Assembly (NCBI GenBank): GCA_963663145.1
Contig: OY760134.1
Span: forward strand, 1,054,001-1,118,000
Source of the DNA: Azotimanducus sp963663145
Lineage (GTDB): Bacteria > Pseudomonadota > Gammaproteobacteria > Pseudomonadales > Azotimanducaceae
Direction of reading: 5' to 3'
Length of the DNA: 64,000 nucleotides
Positions 24,735 to 33,997 of the stretch are shown piece by piece. The translations under genes were made by a program, and so were the position numbers. The notes below the pieces were generated by a model. The model searched no databases. It was not told the DNA's origin and was given only the letters and a program-made list of their open reading frames with translations. Every line of letters starts with the position of its first letter. Position 1 is the stretch's first letter.

Positions 24735-26648
24735 ATGGCGTTAGGGAGTCTGATAGGCGACCGCATCGTTCGTATGGGTCGCGAGGGGTCGCCTGAGGGT
24801 CGGGAGGATTTTCGCCTTAGGTTCGTGCTCTTGGTCGTCGCCATCGTGCTTGGCTGCATCTACGCTGCACCGAATCTCTTTGCGCCGGACCATGCCTTGC
24901 AGGTGCGTTCCGTGAGCTCGGATGGCCGCTTGTCACCGCAGCTTGAGGCGCGAGTCGCGCAAGCCCTTGATGGCCGTGGCATCAGCGTCAAATCTTCGCA
25001 GTTTTCTGCCGAGCGCTTATTGGTGCGCTTCGAATCGGGAGAGGATCAATTGCGTGCCAAGTCGATTCTAGAGGCTTGGCTGAATCGCGGAGAGATACGC
25101 TACGTCATCGCCCTGAATCTCGCCTCCACCACGCCTGATTGGTTGGGGAACCTTGGAGGAAAGCCCATGTCGCTTGGGCTGGATCTCTCAGGAGGCATTC
25201 ATTTCTTGCTTGAAGTGGATCTCGAAACCGCCGTGAAGGACCGGCTTGAAGCGGATGCCGAGAATTTTAGGCGCCTGCTTCGCGAGCAGCGACTTCGTTA
25301 CCAAAGTTCGGAAGATTGGGCGAGCGGCACTCGCTTGGAGGTCGCATTTCTCGATGATGCGATCCGGGATGTCGCGGAAGATGCCATCTCGGATGCCACC
25401 GCCGAGTATGAGGTGCAGTCTGGGACGGTGCGAGGCCTGCCCGGAGTCATACTCACCTTGCGAGAGGAAGAGCTTGATGAGATCAGGCAATACGCCATGT
25501 CGCAGAATCTCTCCAGCTTACGAAATCGAGTCAACGAACTCGGTGTGTCCGAACCGCTGGTGCAGGCCGTGGGCGGGTCGAGGATCATTGTCGACCTGCC
25601 CGGTGTGCAGGACAGTGCCGATGCCAAGCGCATCCTCAACAAGTTCGCAAACCTTGAGTTTAGACTCGTCGCCGGACCCGATGCCAGCTTGGCGCGTGTG
25701 GAACGCTACGAATATGAAGGGCGCGAGGTGCTGCTTGAGCGCGACAACATAGTGACCGGAGACAGGGTCACCAACGCGGTGCAGAACTACGATCCCGAAA
25801 CCAGCCTGCCGCAGGTTTCGATCGACTTGGACGGTGTCGGTGGGGAACTCATGAACCAAGCCACGCGCGACAACGTCGGCAATGACATGGGCATTATCTT
25901 CATCGAACGAGTGCCCGAAGTGGTGCGCACCCTGGTGGATGGTGAAGAGCAGGTCGAGTACCGGAATGTCGAGCAGCGCCGCGTCATCAATGTGGCCACC
26001 ATCCAATCCGCGCTTGGCTACAGGTTTCGTATTACCGGCTTAGGCCTTGGCGAGGCGCGGGATTTGGCCTTGCTGCTGCGCGCTGGAGCCTTGGCCGTCC
26101 CTATGTATATTGTCGAAGAACGCACCGTCGGGGCGAGCTTGGGACAAGAGAACATCGAGCGCGGGGCGCTGTCCATGCTGATTGGCATGGCCTTGGTAGT
26201 GGTGTTTATGCTGATCTACTACAAGGTGTTCGGATTGGCGGCGATTCTCGCCTTGAGCCTTAATTTGACGCTCTTGACCGCCATCATGTCGGTACTCGGC
26301 GCGACACTGACACTGCCCGGCATTGCGGGCGTGGTTCTGACGGTGGGCATGGCAGTGGATGCCAACGTGCTGATTTTCTCGCGCATCAAGGAAGAACTTG
26401 CTCGAAGTCCGCCGCAGGTGGCCATTCGCGCCGGTTTTGAACGCGCTTTCCTGACCATTCTCGATGCCAATGTGACCACCTTCTTCGTGGCGATCATTCT
26501 GCTCACGATTGGCAGCGGTCCGGTGAAGGGTTTTGCGGTCACCTTGTCAATCGGCATAGTGACCTCGGTGTTCACCGCAGTCGTCGGGACAAGATCATTG
26601 ATTCACCTCATATACGGGCGGCGCACCGTCCGCAGGCTGGCGATCTAG
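24735..26648 (+). CDS. secD: Protein translocase subunit SecD
   Basis: The 637-residue protein has a first membrane helix at about residues 30-50, DLSGGIHFLLEVDLE in the periplasmic P1 domain, the second conserved block NELGVSEPLVQAVG and a C-terminal RND-type bundle of five helices with VGMAVDANVLIFSRIKEEL. SecD with SecF uses the proton gradient to pull preproteins across the inner membrane. It follows yajC by 88 bp and precedes secF by 16 bp. Confidence 0.97.
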   Translation: MALGSLIGDRIVRMGREGSPEGREDFRLRFVLLVVAIVLGCIYAAPNLFAPDHALQVRSVSSDGRLSPQLEARVAQALDGRGISVKSSQFSAERLLVRFESGEDQLRAKSILEAWLNRGEIRYVIALNLASTTPDWLGNLGGKPMSLGLDLSGGIHFLLEVDLETAVKDRLEADAENFRRLLREQRLRYQSSEDWASGTRLEVAFLDDAIRDVAEDAISDATAEYEVQSGTVRGLPGVILTLREEELDEIRQYAMSQNLSSLRNRVNELGVSEPLVQAVGGSRIIVDLPGVQDSADAKRILNKFANLEFRLVAGPDASLARVERYEYEGREVLLERDNIVTGDRVTNAVQNYDPETSLPQVSIDLDGVGGELMNQATRDNVGNDMGIIFIERVPEVVRTLVDGEEQVEYRNVEQRRVINVATIQSALGYRFRITGLGLGEARDLALLLRAGALAVPMYIVEERTVGASLGQENIERGALSMLIGMALVVVFMLIYYKVFGLAAILALSLNLTLLTAIMSVLGATLTLPGIAGVVLTVGMAVDANVLIFSRIKEELARSPPQVAIRAGFERAFLTILDANVTTFFVAIILLTIGSGPVKGFAVTLSIGIVTSVFTAVVGTRSLIHLIYGRRTVRRLAI

Positions 26649-26664
26649 TCGCGGCCGGATTCAC

Positions 26665-27576
26665 ATGCGTTTGCCTCAATTTGACTTCATGGGACACCGT
26701 CGCTTGGCGATGATTGTGTCTGTTGCCTTGGTTGTGATTGGGTTGGCGGCGCTCGCATTGCGCGGTTTGTCCCTTGGTCTCGATTTTACTGGCGGTGTGC
26801 TGGTGGAAGTGGGTTTTGAGCGGGAGATTCAGCCTGAAGGTGTGCGCCTTGAACTGGCGCGGGCAGGCTACGAAGAGTCGGTGGTGCAGAACTTCGGCGG
26901 CGCCTCGACGCTGCTGATACGCATGCCAATGCAACTGGACAGGGATCAGGCTAGTCTCGGCAACGACCTGCTCGCGGTCATTCGCGAGCAGCACGGGAGT
27001 GCGGATCTGCGCCGGATTGACTTCATTGGGCCGGTGGTGGGTGAAGAACTGAGGGAACAGGGTGGCCTCGCGGTGCTGGTGGCGCTTCTCGTGGTGATGC
27101 TCTACATCATGTTCAGGTTCACCGGCAAGTTCTCGGTGGGTGCGGTGGTGGCCTTGGTACACGACGTGGTCATCGCCGTGGGCGCTTTCGCCATATTTGG
27201 ATGGTCGTTTGACCTGTCGGTGCTGGCGGCCATGTTGGCCGTGATCGGTTATTCGCTCAATGACACCATCGTAGTGTCTGACAGAATCCGGGAGAATTTT
27301 CGCCTGATGCGACGAAGTTCTCCCATTGAAGTGGTCAATGCATCCCTGAATCAGACCCTCGGCCGAACCTTGGTGACCTCCTTGACCACCTTGCTGGTCT
27401 TGGTATCGCTTCTGCTCGTTGGCGGCGAACAATTGCGCGGGTTCGCAAGCGCTCTCGCTATTGGCGTCGTCGTTGGCAGCTACTCATCAATTTACGTGGC
27501 CGCCACCACGTTGCTACTGCTGAAGATCGACCGATCAAGTCTCGTTGTACCGGAAAAGGAGGCTTCGGGGACTTAG
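26665..27576 (+). CDS. secF: Protein translocase subunit SecF
   Basis: The 303-residue product contains LGLDFTGGVLVEVGFE after the first helix, DFIGPVVGEELREQGG in the periplasmic domain and the C-terminal helices with VIGYSLNDTIVVSDRIREN, the SecF hallmark. It forms a complex with SecD. The gene ends the operon and runs toward suhB, with two strong hairpins between them. Confidence 0.97.
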   Translation: MRLPQFDFMGHRRLAMIVSVALVVIGLAALALRGLSLGLDFTGGVLVEVGFEREIQPEGVRLELARAGYEESVVQNFGGASTLLIRMPMQLDRDQASLGNDLLAVIREQHGSADLRRIDFIGPVVGEELREQGGLAVLVALLVVMLYIMFRFTGKFSVGAVVALVHDVVIAVGAFAIFGWSFDLSVLAAMLAVIGYSLNDTIVVSDRIRENFRLMRRSSPIEVVNASLNQTLGRTLVTSLTTLLVLVSLLLVGGEQLRGFASALAIGVVVGSYSSIYVAATTLLLLKIDRSSLVVPEKEASGT

Positions 27577-27678
27577 GCATATTCTGATCAAGTCCATGGA
27601 TAAACTTGATGAGACTTGCAAAGCGGAATGAAGATTCTGTTTTGCTCATGAATTCAATGCCTTACAGTACTCAATTCG

Positions 27679-27727
27679 GCGGCACATCCTTGTGCCGCAG
27701 GCAAAGCTCCGCTATTCAGAGCTTTGC
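27679..27727. terminator. Double hairpin between convergent secF and suhB
   Basis: Two perfect stems lie in tandem: GCGGCAC/GTGCCGC (27679-27698, six-base loop) and GCAAAGCTC/GAGCTTTGC (27701-27727, nine-base loop). The second abuts the suhB stop codon. No long T-run follows on either strand, so it is a bidirectional terminator or mRNA end-protecting structure rather than a classical intrinsic terminator. Confidence 0.55.
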
Positions 27728-28539
27728 TAACCTTGCAGCAACTCTTCTGACAAGCTCGGATGCAAGGTTTGCAGCATGGGTTTGAAGCATTGGCTGTTGG
27801 CGGCGACCAGGTTGCCGGTTTCGAGAAAGCGCTCGCCGCCTGCGATATCGGCGACCATGCCGCCGGCTTCGCGCACCAAGAGAACCCCCGCTGCCAGATC
27901 GAAGGGTTTCAGTCCGAATTGCCAATAGCCGTCGATTCGTCCGGCAGCCACATAGGCGAGGTCAAGCGCAGCCGAGCCGCTTCGTCTCTCCGTGCGCACA
28001 TGGGGGCCAAGACTCGCTTGGACCTTCAAATAACTCCCCCAATGGCGACGCACGCCGGGATGTGGCGAGCCCGAAGCGATGATCGCTTGGGAGAGCTTGC
28101 TTTTTTCGGAGACGCGGATGCGGCGGTTATTGAGGTAGGCACCATCACCCCGGCTGGCGTGAAATTCCTCGCCACGAATCGGATCAATGATCGCAGCGTG
28201 GGTTGGAGTACCGCGATGCAGCAGGCCGACCGACACACAAAAGTGAGGCAGACCGGCCAAGTAATTCACTGTTCCATCGAGCGGATCGATGTACCAGGCG
28301 TATTCGCTCTTGTTCGCATCGCCACCAAACTCTTCTCCCAAAACCGCATGATTGGGATAGGCTTCCTTCAACACTCCGGCGATGGCTTGTTCCGAGCGAC
28401 GGTCCACCTCCGAAACTTCCTCATAGCCGTGTTTGTGGGCTATCTCAAGCTGGTGGATCCGCTCCACATGCTCTAGCAACACGCGCGCACCGAGACGTGC
28501 GGCGCGCAAGGCAAGATTGACCATGGGTTGAATCGACAT
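27727..28539 (-). CDS. suhB: Inositol-1-monophosphatase family protein
   Basis: The 270-residue protein shows the metal-binding motifs of the family: VLGEEFGG, WYIDPLDGTVNYLAGLPHF and the second motif KPFDLAAGVLLVREAGG. SuhB hydrolyses inositol monophosphate and in Gammaproteobacteria also serves as a factor in ribosomal RNA transcription complexes. Length and motifs are as expected. It is transcribed toward secF. Confidence 0.94.
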   Translation of the reverse strand: MSIQPMVNLALRAARLGARVLLEHVERIHQLEIAHKHGYEEVSEVDRRSEQAIAGVLKEAYPNHAVLGEEFGGDANKSEYAWYIDPLDGTVNYLAGLPHFCVSVGLLHRGTPTHAAIIDPIRGEEFHASRGDGAYLNNRRIRVSEKSKLSQAIIASGSPHPGVRRHWGSYLKVQASLGPHVRTERRSGSAALDLAYVAAGRIDGYWQFGLKPFDLAAGVLLVREAGGMVADIAGGERFLETGNLVAANSQCFKPMLQTLHPSLSEELLQG

Positions 28540-28700
28540 CGTGAAGGGCAGGGCGGGGCGAGCGTACTAGTATAGGCTTGGGAAATCGCAGAGCGAGGCT
28601 GAATCGTCAAAAACTCTTGGCCCAAGCCAGCGAATGTGCTTTCGCGAGACTGATAAAATCGGCGTCTAGGTTGTTCCCTGCCGCTAAGCCGAATCCAAGC

Positions 28701-29453
28701 ATGCTTTCGTTCGACAAGGCTGAATTTCGATACGAACCCTATCCCATAGGGGTCGCCAAGGAAGTATTTGCACCGGAGCTGTATGCCGAGATGCTCACCG
28801 CATTTCCAGATGTGGACTTAATGAAGCGTCTACACGGCAATACCGATAAGCTGTCCTTGTCCGAAAAGAACCACCCGCTTCGCTATCGACAGTTCGTGCA
28901 ATCAAATCCGCTCTGGCGAGATTTTCACGCTTACGTGAAACGCCGTGGTTTCATAGGAGAGATATTGCGCATGCTGGGATCAAAGCACATCGATCTCAAG
29001 CTTAGTGATGCAGCCACCACGCTGCCCGGTGCGATAGCGAGCATCGGTTATTCCCTGCTGCGCCTCAAGCTCCCCTATGATTTGACTCGTTTGAGTGCGC
29101 GCTTTGAATTCTCCGTCGTGCATGGGCAAGGCGGCTGTCTCAAACCGCATACGGACACGCCAAAGAAACTGATCACCCTGGTGATTTCGATGGTCGATGA
29201 GGATGAGTGGCCAATCGAGTACGGCGGGGGAACGGATGTGAATAGGGCGCTTGATGTGAAGAATGCCTACAATCACGCTAATCGCTCGCTTGAATTTTCG
29301 GATGTCGAAATCCTGCACACTTATCCCTTTGAGCCCAATCAGTGTGTGATCTTCGTCAAGACCTTCAACTCGCTGCATTCGGTGCGCCCGATTCACGCAC
29401 CTGCGGATGCGTTGCGTAAGTCGCTAACCATCAATATCGAAAGGGCGCATTAG
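28701..29453 (+). CDS. 2OG-Fe(II) oxygenase-like protein
   Basis: The 250-residue product, from the ATG at 28701 (the frame is open from a TTG at 28578), has a double-stranded beta-helix pattern. The iron ligands are probably His and Asp in CLKPHTDTPKKL and a distal His in NSLHSVRP, with an Arg in LRKSLTINIE for the 2-oxoglutarate. Such enzymes hydroxylate side chains or small molecules. It is 13 bp upstream of a glycosyltransferase-methyltransferase fusion, so it may modify a surface glycan or its carrier. The target is unknown. Confidence 0.72.
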   Translation: MLSFDKAEFRYEPYPIGVAKEVFAPELYAEMLTAFPDVDLMKRLHGNTDKLSLSEKNHPLRYRQFVQSNPLWRDFHAYVKRRGFIGEILRMLGSKHIDLKLSDAATTLPGAIASIGYSLLRLKLPYDLTRLSARFEFSVVHGQGGCLKPHTDTPKKLITLVISMVDEDEWPIEYGGGTDVNRALDVKNAYNHANRSLEFSDVEILHTYPFEPNQCVIFVKTFNSLHSVRPIHAPADALRKSLTINIERAH

Positions 29454-29466
29454 GAGCTCAAGAGAC

Positions 29467-30930
29467 ATGTCTCAATTCGCCACCAAGCGCCGCCATTGGA
29501 GATATGCGGGACTCTTGAAGTCCACTCGCCGTGTGCCCGGCCACCGCGATGCGCCGGTGCTTTTCAAACTTCCGGCTGAGGCCATTGGCCCGCCCAAGCC
29601 ATCTGTGCGCATATACGTCGGCACCGAACCGCTACAGCACCGCGCCGAGCGTGTGTTCATTTGGTCGTTGCTCAAGGTGCGCGACCCCGCTCGCGAGTAC
29701 CAGGTGTACCTCATGAAGGATTTGACCGGCTATGCCCGCGACGGCTGGAAAACCGGATTCAAGACATACAGGTATGCGGTGCCATCGCTGGCCGGCAATC
29801 AGGGCAGAGCCATCTACAACGATGTTGATCAAATCTATCTTGGCGATCCGGCAGAGTTCTTTGATCTCGACATGGACGGCCATGGCGTGCTGTGTATCGA
29901 TGATCGCGACTCTTCGGTCATGTTGATTGACTGTGCATCCATGGCCGAGGTGTGGACGCTCGAAGATGCACAGGCCAAAGACCAGCACAAACTGTTTCGC
30001 CGCGCAGCGCAGGAGCGGGGCCTTTGGGGTCGCCTGCCGGCTCGCTGGCACGCGCGCGACACGGACTATGAGCCTGGCAAATCGGCGCTCCTCCATTTCA
30101 CCACGCTGCATAAGCAGCCTTGGCATCCTTTTCCGCGCGAACTCAAGTACGAGCTGAACGAGGTCGGAGATATCTGGCATGCATTGGAGCGTGATGCCGA
30201 TGCGGCGGGCTTCACGCCCTGGACCAAGGCGCATCCGAGCGAGCACCAACTTGCGCTCTATGATCTGTACCGACAGATGCACGAGCACGGCGCTTCCAAT
30301 CTTAAGAAGAAAAAAACCAAGCCCAAAAAGTCTACCTTCGGCGGGAGTTCGCTCACACCGCACATGGCAACCATCGGTCAGCTTGTGGCTCAACACAAGC
30401 CTGCGACCCTGCTGGACTATGGATCCGGTAAGGGTCTACTTTACCAAGGCAGCCCGGATCATGCGCCAAACAGTCGTTACAAGTCCCTTCCTGATTGGCC
30501 GGGTGTGACCGTCACCTGCTACGACCCCGGCTATAAGCCCTTTTCGCAAGAAGTTGACGGGCAGTTTGATGCCGTCATCTCCACCGACATGCTCGAACAT
30601 GTGCCCGAAGAGGATGTGCCTTGGGTGCTCGACCAACTCTTCGCCCATGCGCGGCGCTTTGTATACTTGGTCGCAGCTTGCTTCCCGGCGCGCAAACACC
30701 TTCCCGATGGACAAAACGCCCATTGCACGGTCATGCCTCCGGAATGGTGGGTGGGACAGCTTGAAGCTGCGGCGAAACGATCTGCGGCCGCGCGCAAAGA
30801 CGCATCGGATGCGGTGGATTGGAAGCTCTGCACCCGCGAAAAGAGCTTCCTCTCGCTCGAAAAACGCAAGGGTCCCTTCCGTCCGGGCATCAAGTCGCGC
30901 TATTTCGAAGGAAGCACCGCGCAATCATGA
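29467..30930 (+). CDS. Glycosyltransferase-like / SAM methyltransferase fusion protein
   Basis: The 487-residue protein has two parts. The N-terminal 270 residues look like a GT-A enzyme with SVRIYVGTEPLQHRAERVFIW and a DxD-like NDVDQIYLGDP. After a Lys-rich linker (LKKKKTKPKKS) the C-terminal part has class I methyltransferase motif I LLDYGSGKG and AVISTDMLEHVPEED. Fusion of a sugar transferase with a methyltransferase is typical for capsule or O-antigen assembly. The stop codon overlaps the ATG of the next gene by four bases. The acceptor is unknown. Confidence 0.75.
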   Translation: MSQFATKRRHWRYAGLLKSTRRVPGHRDAPVLFKLPAEAIGPPKPSVRIYVGTEPLQHRAERVFIWSLLKVRDPAREYQVYLMKDLTGYARDGWKTGFKTYRYAVPSLAGNQGRAIYNDVDQIYLGDPAEFFDLDMDGHGVLCIDDRDSSVMLIDCASMAEVWTLEDAQAKDQHKLFRRAAQERGLWGRLPARWHARDTDYEPGKSALLHFTTLHKQPWHPFPRELKYELNEVGDIWHALERDADAAGFTPWTKAHPSEHQLALYDLYRQMHEHGASNLKKKKTKPKKSTFGGSSLTPHMATIGQLVAQHKPATLLDYGSGKGLLYQGSPDHAPNSRYKSLPDWPGVTVTCYDPGYKPFSQEVDGQFDAVISTDMLEHVPEEDVPWVLDQLFAHARRFVYLVAACFPARKHLPDGQNAHCTVMPPEWWVGQLEAAAKRSAAARKDASDAVDWKLCTREKSFLSLEKRKGPFRPGIKSRYFEGSTAQS

Positions 30931-32078
30931 GCCTGAAGACAGTCGCGGAGCGATTCGGTATGGTGCCGCGTCGCAAAGGGCGTGGCGTCATCCTGTGGTT
31001 TGCTCGTCACGCCGAATTCAAGCCTGTCGCAAAGGCGATTTCCGAACTCGGTGCGCGCAATCCACGCGTGAACTTTTATTTGGTGAGCGATGATCCGGAA
31101 TTCTTGCGAGCCGGAAATCTCCCGTCCGGGATCCACGAGGTTTATGGGTGTCCCATTTCGCTACGGCCGCTGCTGACTCTTTTCTTCATGCGTACTCGAC
31201 CACAAGCGGTCCTGATCGGCGGAAGTGAAGGCGGCGCGGCATTGTTAACCACCGCCAAGCGACAGGGCATTCCGATTCACTTGGTGGGCGATAAGGAAGA
31301 TGATTTCGTGCAGTCCCTGCAGGTGTCCATGCTTGATGAGACCCGCAAGTATTCGCAGGGTGTGGGACGTCTCTTACGGATGCCGGGAATCCGCGCATTG
31401 TCTGAGCGATGCTTTCGTGAGATTTCGGATTTGAATGCGCTTGCCGATGAGCTTGGTCGGCCTCGGCGCATACTCTGCTTGGGGAACGGGCCATCTTCGG
31501 AGTCGGACAAAGTGAAAACGCTTGAAGCGAGTGAGTTCGACGCCGTGTTCCGGGTGAACCATCGTTGGTTGCATCGAGGTTTGTTCACGCGCCCGGACAT
31601 GGTGTTCACGGCGGGCTCGAAACCGGTTCGATTAGTGGGCGCTTCAAGCCTGTTTTGCGCACAGGACAGGCAACGGGCGGAGCGGATTCGCCTTGCATGC
31701 CTGCACTTGACCGGAGTGCGTCGGCTCGTAGTCGCGCAGGAGATAAGGGTGCTCGGCGACTGGGAAGCCTTGCAGGATGAAGGCTTTGGTGGCTTCGCCC
31801 CGACCAATGGCGCCGTCATGTTGGCGGTGGCAAGAGCGCTCAAACCGAGTCACATCACGGTCGCCGGTGTCGATCTCTTCTCCGACCCCCGAGGCGCCTA
31901 TCCGGGCGACGAGCAAACTCCCAACGCTTACGGCATTTTCCATAATTTCGAGAAGGAAAGGGCTTTTACGCTGAAATGGATTCAAGGGCTGCGCGAGGAC
32001 GGTACGGACTTGCGGATCATTGGCGAAGCCCTCAAGGAAGCTACTCTCGACAATGACCTTAGTCTACTTCCCCCTTGA
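30927..32078 (+). CDS. Sialyltransferase-like glycosyltransferase with GT-B-like N-terminus
   Basis: The 383-residue protein starts at the ATG at 30927. The first 170 residues (ILWFARHAEFKPVAKAI, NFYLVSDDPEFL, AVLIGGSEGGAAL) resemble the N-lobe of GT-B enzymes of the KdtA type. The second half has ILCLGNGPSSESDKVK, DAVFRVNHRWLHRG and ITVAGVDLFSDPRGAYP, which resembles the sialylmotif order of GT29/GT42-type sialyltransferases. No CMP-sialic acid synthesis genes are in the window. It is coupled to the upstream fusion protein and probably transfers an acidic sugar to a surface glycan. Confidence 0.65.
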   Translation: MSLKTVAERFGMVPRRKGRGVILWFARHAEFKPVAKAISELGARNPRVNFYLVSDDPEFLRAGNLPSGIHEVYGCPISLRPLLTLFFMRTRPQAVLIGGSEGGAALLTTAKRQGIPIHLVGDKEDDFVQSLQVSMLDETRKYSQGVGRLLRMPGIRALSERCFREISDLNALADELGRPRRILCLGNGPSSESDKVKTLEASEFDAVFRVNHRWLHRGLFTRPDMVFTAGSKPVRLVGASSLFCAQDRQRAERIRLACLHLTGVRRLVVAQEIRVLGDWEALQDEGFGGFAPTNGAVMLAVARALKPSHITVAGVDLFSDPRGAYPGDEQTPNAYGIFHNFEKERAFTLKWIQGLREDGTDLRIIGEALKEATLDNDLSLLPP

Positions 32079-32209
32079 GGGGGGAGATGTTGCCTCGCTG
32101 TTGCTTGCGGGCGACTGCCTTTGTGTAGAGCTCGCGTTCAGTTCCGGTTCACCTGGCGGCTGTATCTTGCGGAGGTGTCGACCAATTTTCTGCGACAAGG
32201 AGGCAGGTG

Positions 32210-32734
32210 ATGTCGTATTCGAGAGCTATCTTGTGTCTATTCTTCTCGTGTTGCCCGGCGCTCGCTGTCGCCTCTCACGGTACTCACGAGGCGACCATTC
32301 GCGTACAAGTGATTCACTCGCAGCCGGTGTATGAGACGGTGAGGGTGAATCGACCAATCGAAGATTGTCGAACTGAGAGAGCACCAGCGAGAAGGCATGG
32401 AAAGTCTTTCGAAACCGTCAACATACTCGGTGCCATCGTCGGTGGTGCGCTCGGCCGACACCTGGGTCATGGCGGTCAGGAGGAGTGGTTGGGCACATTC
32501 GTCGGCGGAATGCTTGGTCATAGCATGGCTGATGAAATACAGACGCATCGAAACACGCGATCACATCGCTATCCGACTCGGGTGGAGGTGTGTCATTGGA
32601 TTGATGATTGGGAAACTCGACGCGAAGTCGTCGGTTACGAGGTCACCTATGAGCTCGCGGGTCGGGAGTTCACTTCTTTTTCGGCGGAAAAGCCGGGTGC
32701 CACCATGGAGGTCGCCTTGGTCCCCTCGGGATGA
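32210..32734 (+). CDS. Glycine-zipper 2TM domain envelope protein
   Basis: The 174-residue product starts at the ATG at 32210, with AAGGAGG six bases upstream; a GTG at 32207 is an alternative. It has a signal peptide (AILCLFFSCCPALAVA) and a glycine-zipper hairpin AIVGGALGRHLG ... TFVGGMLGHSMAD at about residues 75-105, as in the rickettsial 17-kDa antigen family. The mature N-terminus is basic and rich in His, and the C-terminus forms beta strands (YEVTYELAGREF). It likely sits in the outer membrane or periplasm. Confidence 0.82.
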   Translation: MSYSRAILCLFFSCCPALAVASHGTHEATIRVQVIHSQPVYETVRVNRPIEDCRTERAPARRHGKSFETVNILGAIVGGALGRHLGHGGQEEWLGTFVGGMLGHSMADEIQTHRNTRSHRYPTRVEVCHWIDDWETRREVVGYEVTYELAGREFTSFSAEKPGATMEVALVPSG

Positions 32735-32834
32735 TCGCAGGGTGCATTGGGCCGCAATCAGGGGCCTATATCTATTTAGGCAACTTCTTGGCCGAGGTCG
32801 TACAATGGGCTTTCATCTGGTGAGGCCGTGTGCG

Positions 32835-33257
32835 ATGAAAGAGGCGAACGCAAGACACTTGTGGCGACCAATTTTGTGGCTTGCCCTACTCCTGTCCTCG
32901 AGTGCCTGGCCGCAAGAGCAGCAGGAGAGCGAAGAAGAGCTGGAGAATCAGGACGCGCGCGAAGTGCTGGAAGACACGCTTGAGGCGCACCGTCCTTGGT
33001 GGATGCCTCGGGAACCCAGAGAACGGCGGCAGAAACTCCTTCCCGACTCAGCGTTTAGTCTTCAGGTTGAAGAAGACACAAAGCTGTCCTTGGACGAGGT
33101 GGTTGCACAGATTCGCGGTAGTTATGATGGCCGAGTCGTGCGCGCCACCGAAACCGAAGACGGGTTTGTGGTGAGGCTGCTGCTCGAAGAAGGCCGCCTG
33201 CGAACGCTGCACGTCTCCCCGGCAGGTCGAGTGGTGCGTGCGCACTTGGGCGACTAG
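32835..33257 (+). CDS. PepSY-like periplasmic protein
   Basis: The 140-residue product begins at the ATG at 32835 (an ATG at 32805 is also possible). It has a signal peptide (PILWLALLLSSSAWP), an acidic linker and a C-terminal PepSY-like unit with LSLDEVVAQIRGSYDGRVVRATETE and LRTLHVSPAGRVV. Small PepSY proteins frequently precede two-component systems and are thought to tune the sensor. Here the response regulator and kinase follow at once. Confidence 0.75.
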   Translation: MKEANARHLWRPILWLALLLSSSAWPQEQQESEEELENQDAREVLEDTLEAHRPWWMPREPRERRQKLLPDSAFSLQVEEDTKLSLDEVVAQIRGSYDGRVVRATETEDGFVVRLLLEEGRLRTLHVSPAGRVVRAHLGD

Positions 33258-33319
33258 CGTCTCGAACATGCCTCCCAATTGTTGGATGGCGTTTCCTTAG
33301 AATTGTCGGGTGGAGAAAT

Positions 33320-33997
33320 ATGCGCATTCTGCTCGTGGAGGACGATATCAGCCTTCGGCAAGGATTGGCTGCGGCGCTTGAGAAAGAAGGTTATGTGGTC
33401 GATGCCATGGCGGATGGCGCCGAGGGCCTTTGGTGCGGCACAGAGTATCCGCACGTCGCCGCGATCATAGATTTGGGGCTGCCGAAACTTGATGGCCTAG
33501 ACCTGATCCAAAAATTGCGCAAGTCCGGCAACTCCTGCCCTGTGCTGATCCTTACAGCGCGAGACCGCTGGCAGGACAAGGTCGAAGGCATGGAGTCCGG
33601 AGCAGACGACTATGTCACCAAGCCGTTTCAAGTTGAAGAGGTGGTGGCGCGCCTGAGAGCGCTGATTCGACGCAGCGGGGGCTTTGATTCTTCCGTAATC
33701 CGCTGCGGCGAAGTGTCGGTTGACCTGTCCCGCCATCAAGTACTGTTGCGCGAGCAGCCTATTTCCGTGACTGCGTTCGAGTACAGGATTCTTGCCTACC
33801 TCATACTCAATTCGCGGCGCATCGTCTCCAAGAGCGAACTGATTGACCAGCTCTACGGAGATGACCTCGAACCCGACAGCAACGTCTTGGAAGTGCTCAT
33901 CGCACGTCTGCGCAGAAAGCTCGATCCGAAGCATCGAACTTCCCCCATTGAGACGCTTCGCGGACAGGGATACCGAATGAGGACGCAGCAGTCGTGA
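33320..33997 (+). CDS. OmpR/PhoP-family response regulator
   Basis: The 225-residue protein has a receiver domain (MRILLVEDDISLRQG, phospho-acceptor Asp in IIDLGLPKLDG, Lys in YVTKPFQ) and a C-terminal winged helix (VTAFEYRILAYLILNSRRIVSK ends the trans-activation region; LRRKLD and LRGQGYRM follow). It resembles PhoP, PmrA and QseB. It overlaps the sensor kinase gene by four bases. The PepSY gene upstream suggests an envelope or metal signal. Confidence 0.92.
   Translation: MRILLVEDDISLRQGLAAALEKEGYVVDAMADGAEGLWCGTEYPHVAAIIDLGLPKLDGLDLIQKLRKSGNSCPVLILTARDRWQDKVEGMESGADDYVTKPFQVEEVVARLRALIRRSGGFDSSVIRCGEVSVDLSRHQVLLREQPISVTAFEYRILAYLILNSRRIVSKSELIDQLYGDDLEPDSNVLEVLIARLRRKLDPKHRTSPIETLRGQGYRMRTQQS

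Noticed and set aside
27679..27727. Classical rho-independent terminators
   Set aside because: The stems are strong, but neither is followed by a proper T-run on either strand; kept as a terminator with modest confidence only.
30819..30926. Longer start for the sialyltransferase-like gene
   Set aside because: It would overlap the upstream coding region by 112 bases; the ATG at 30927 gives the usual four-base overlap.
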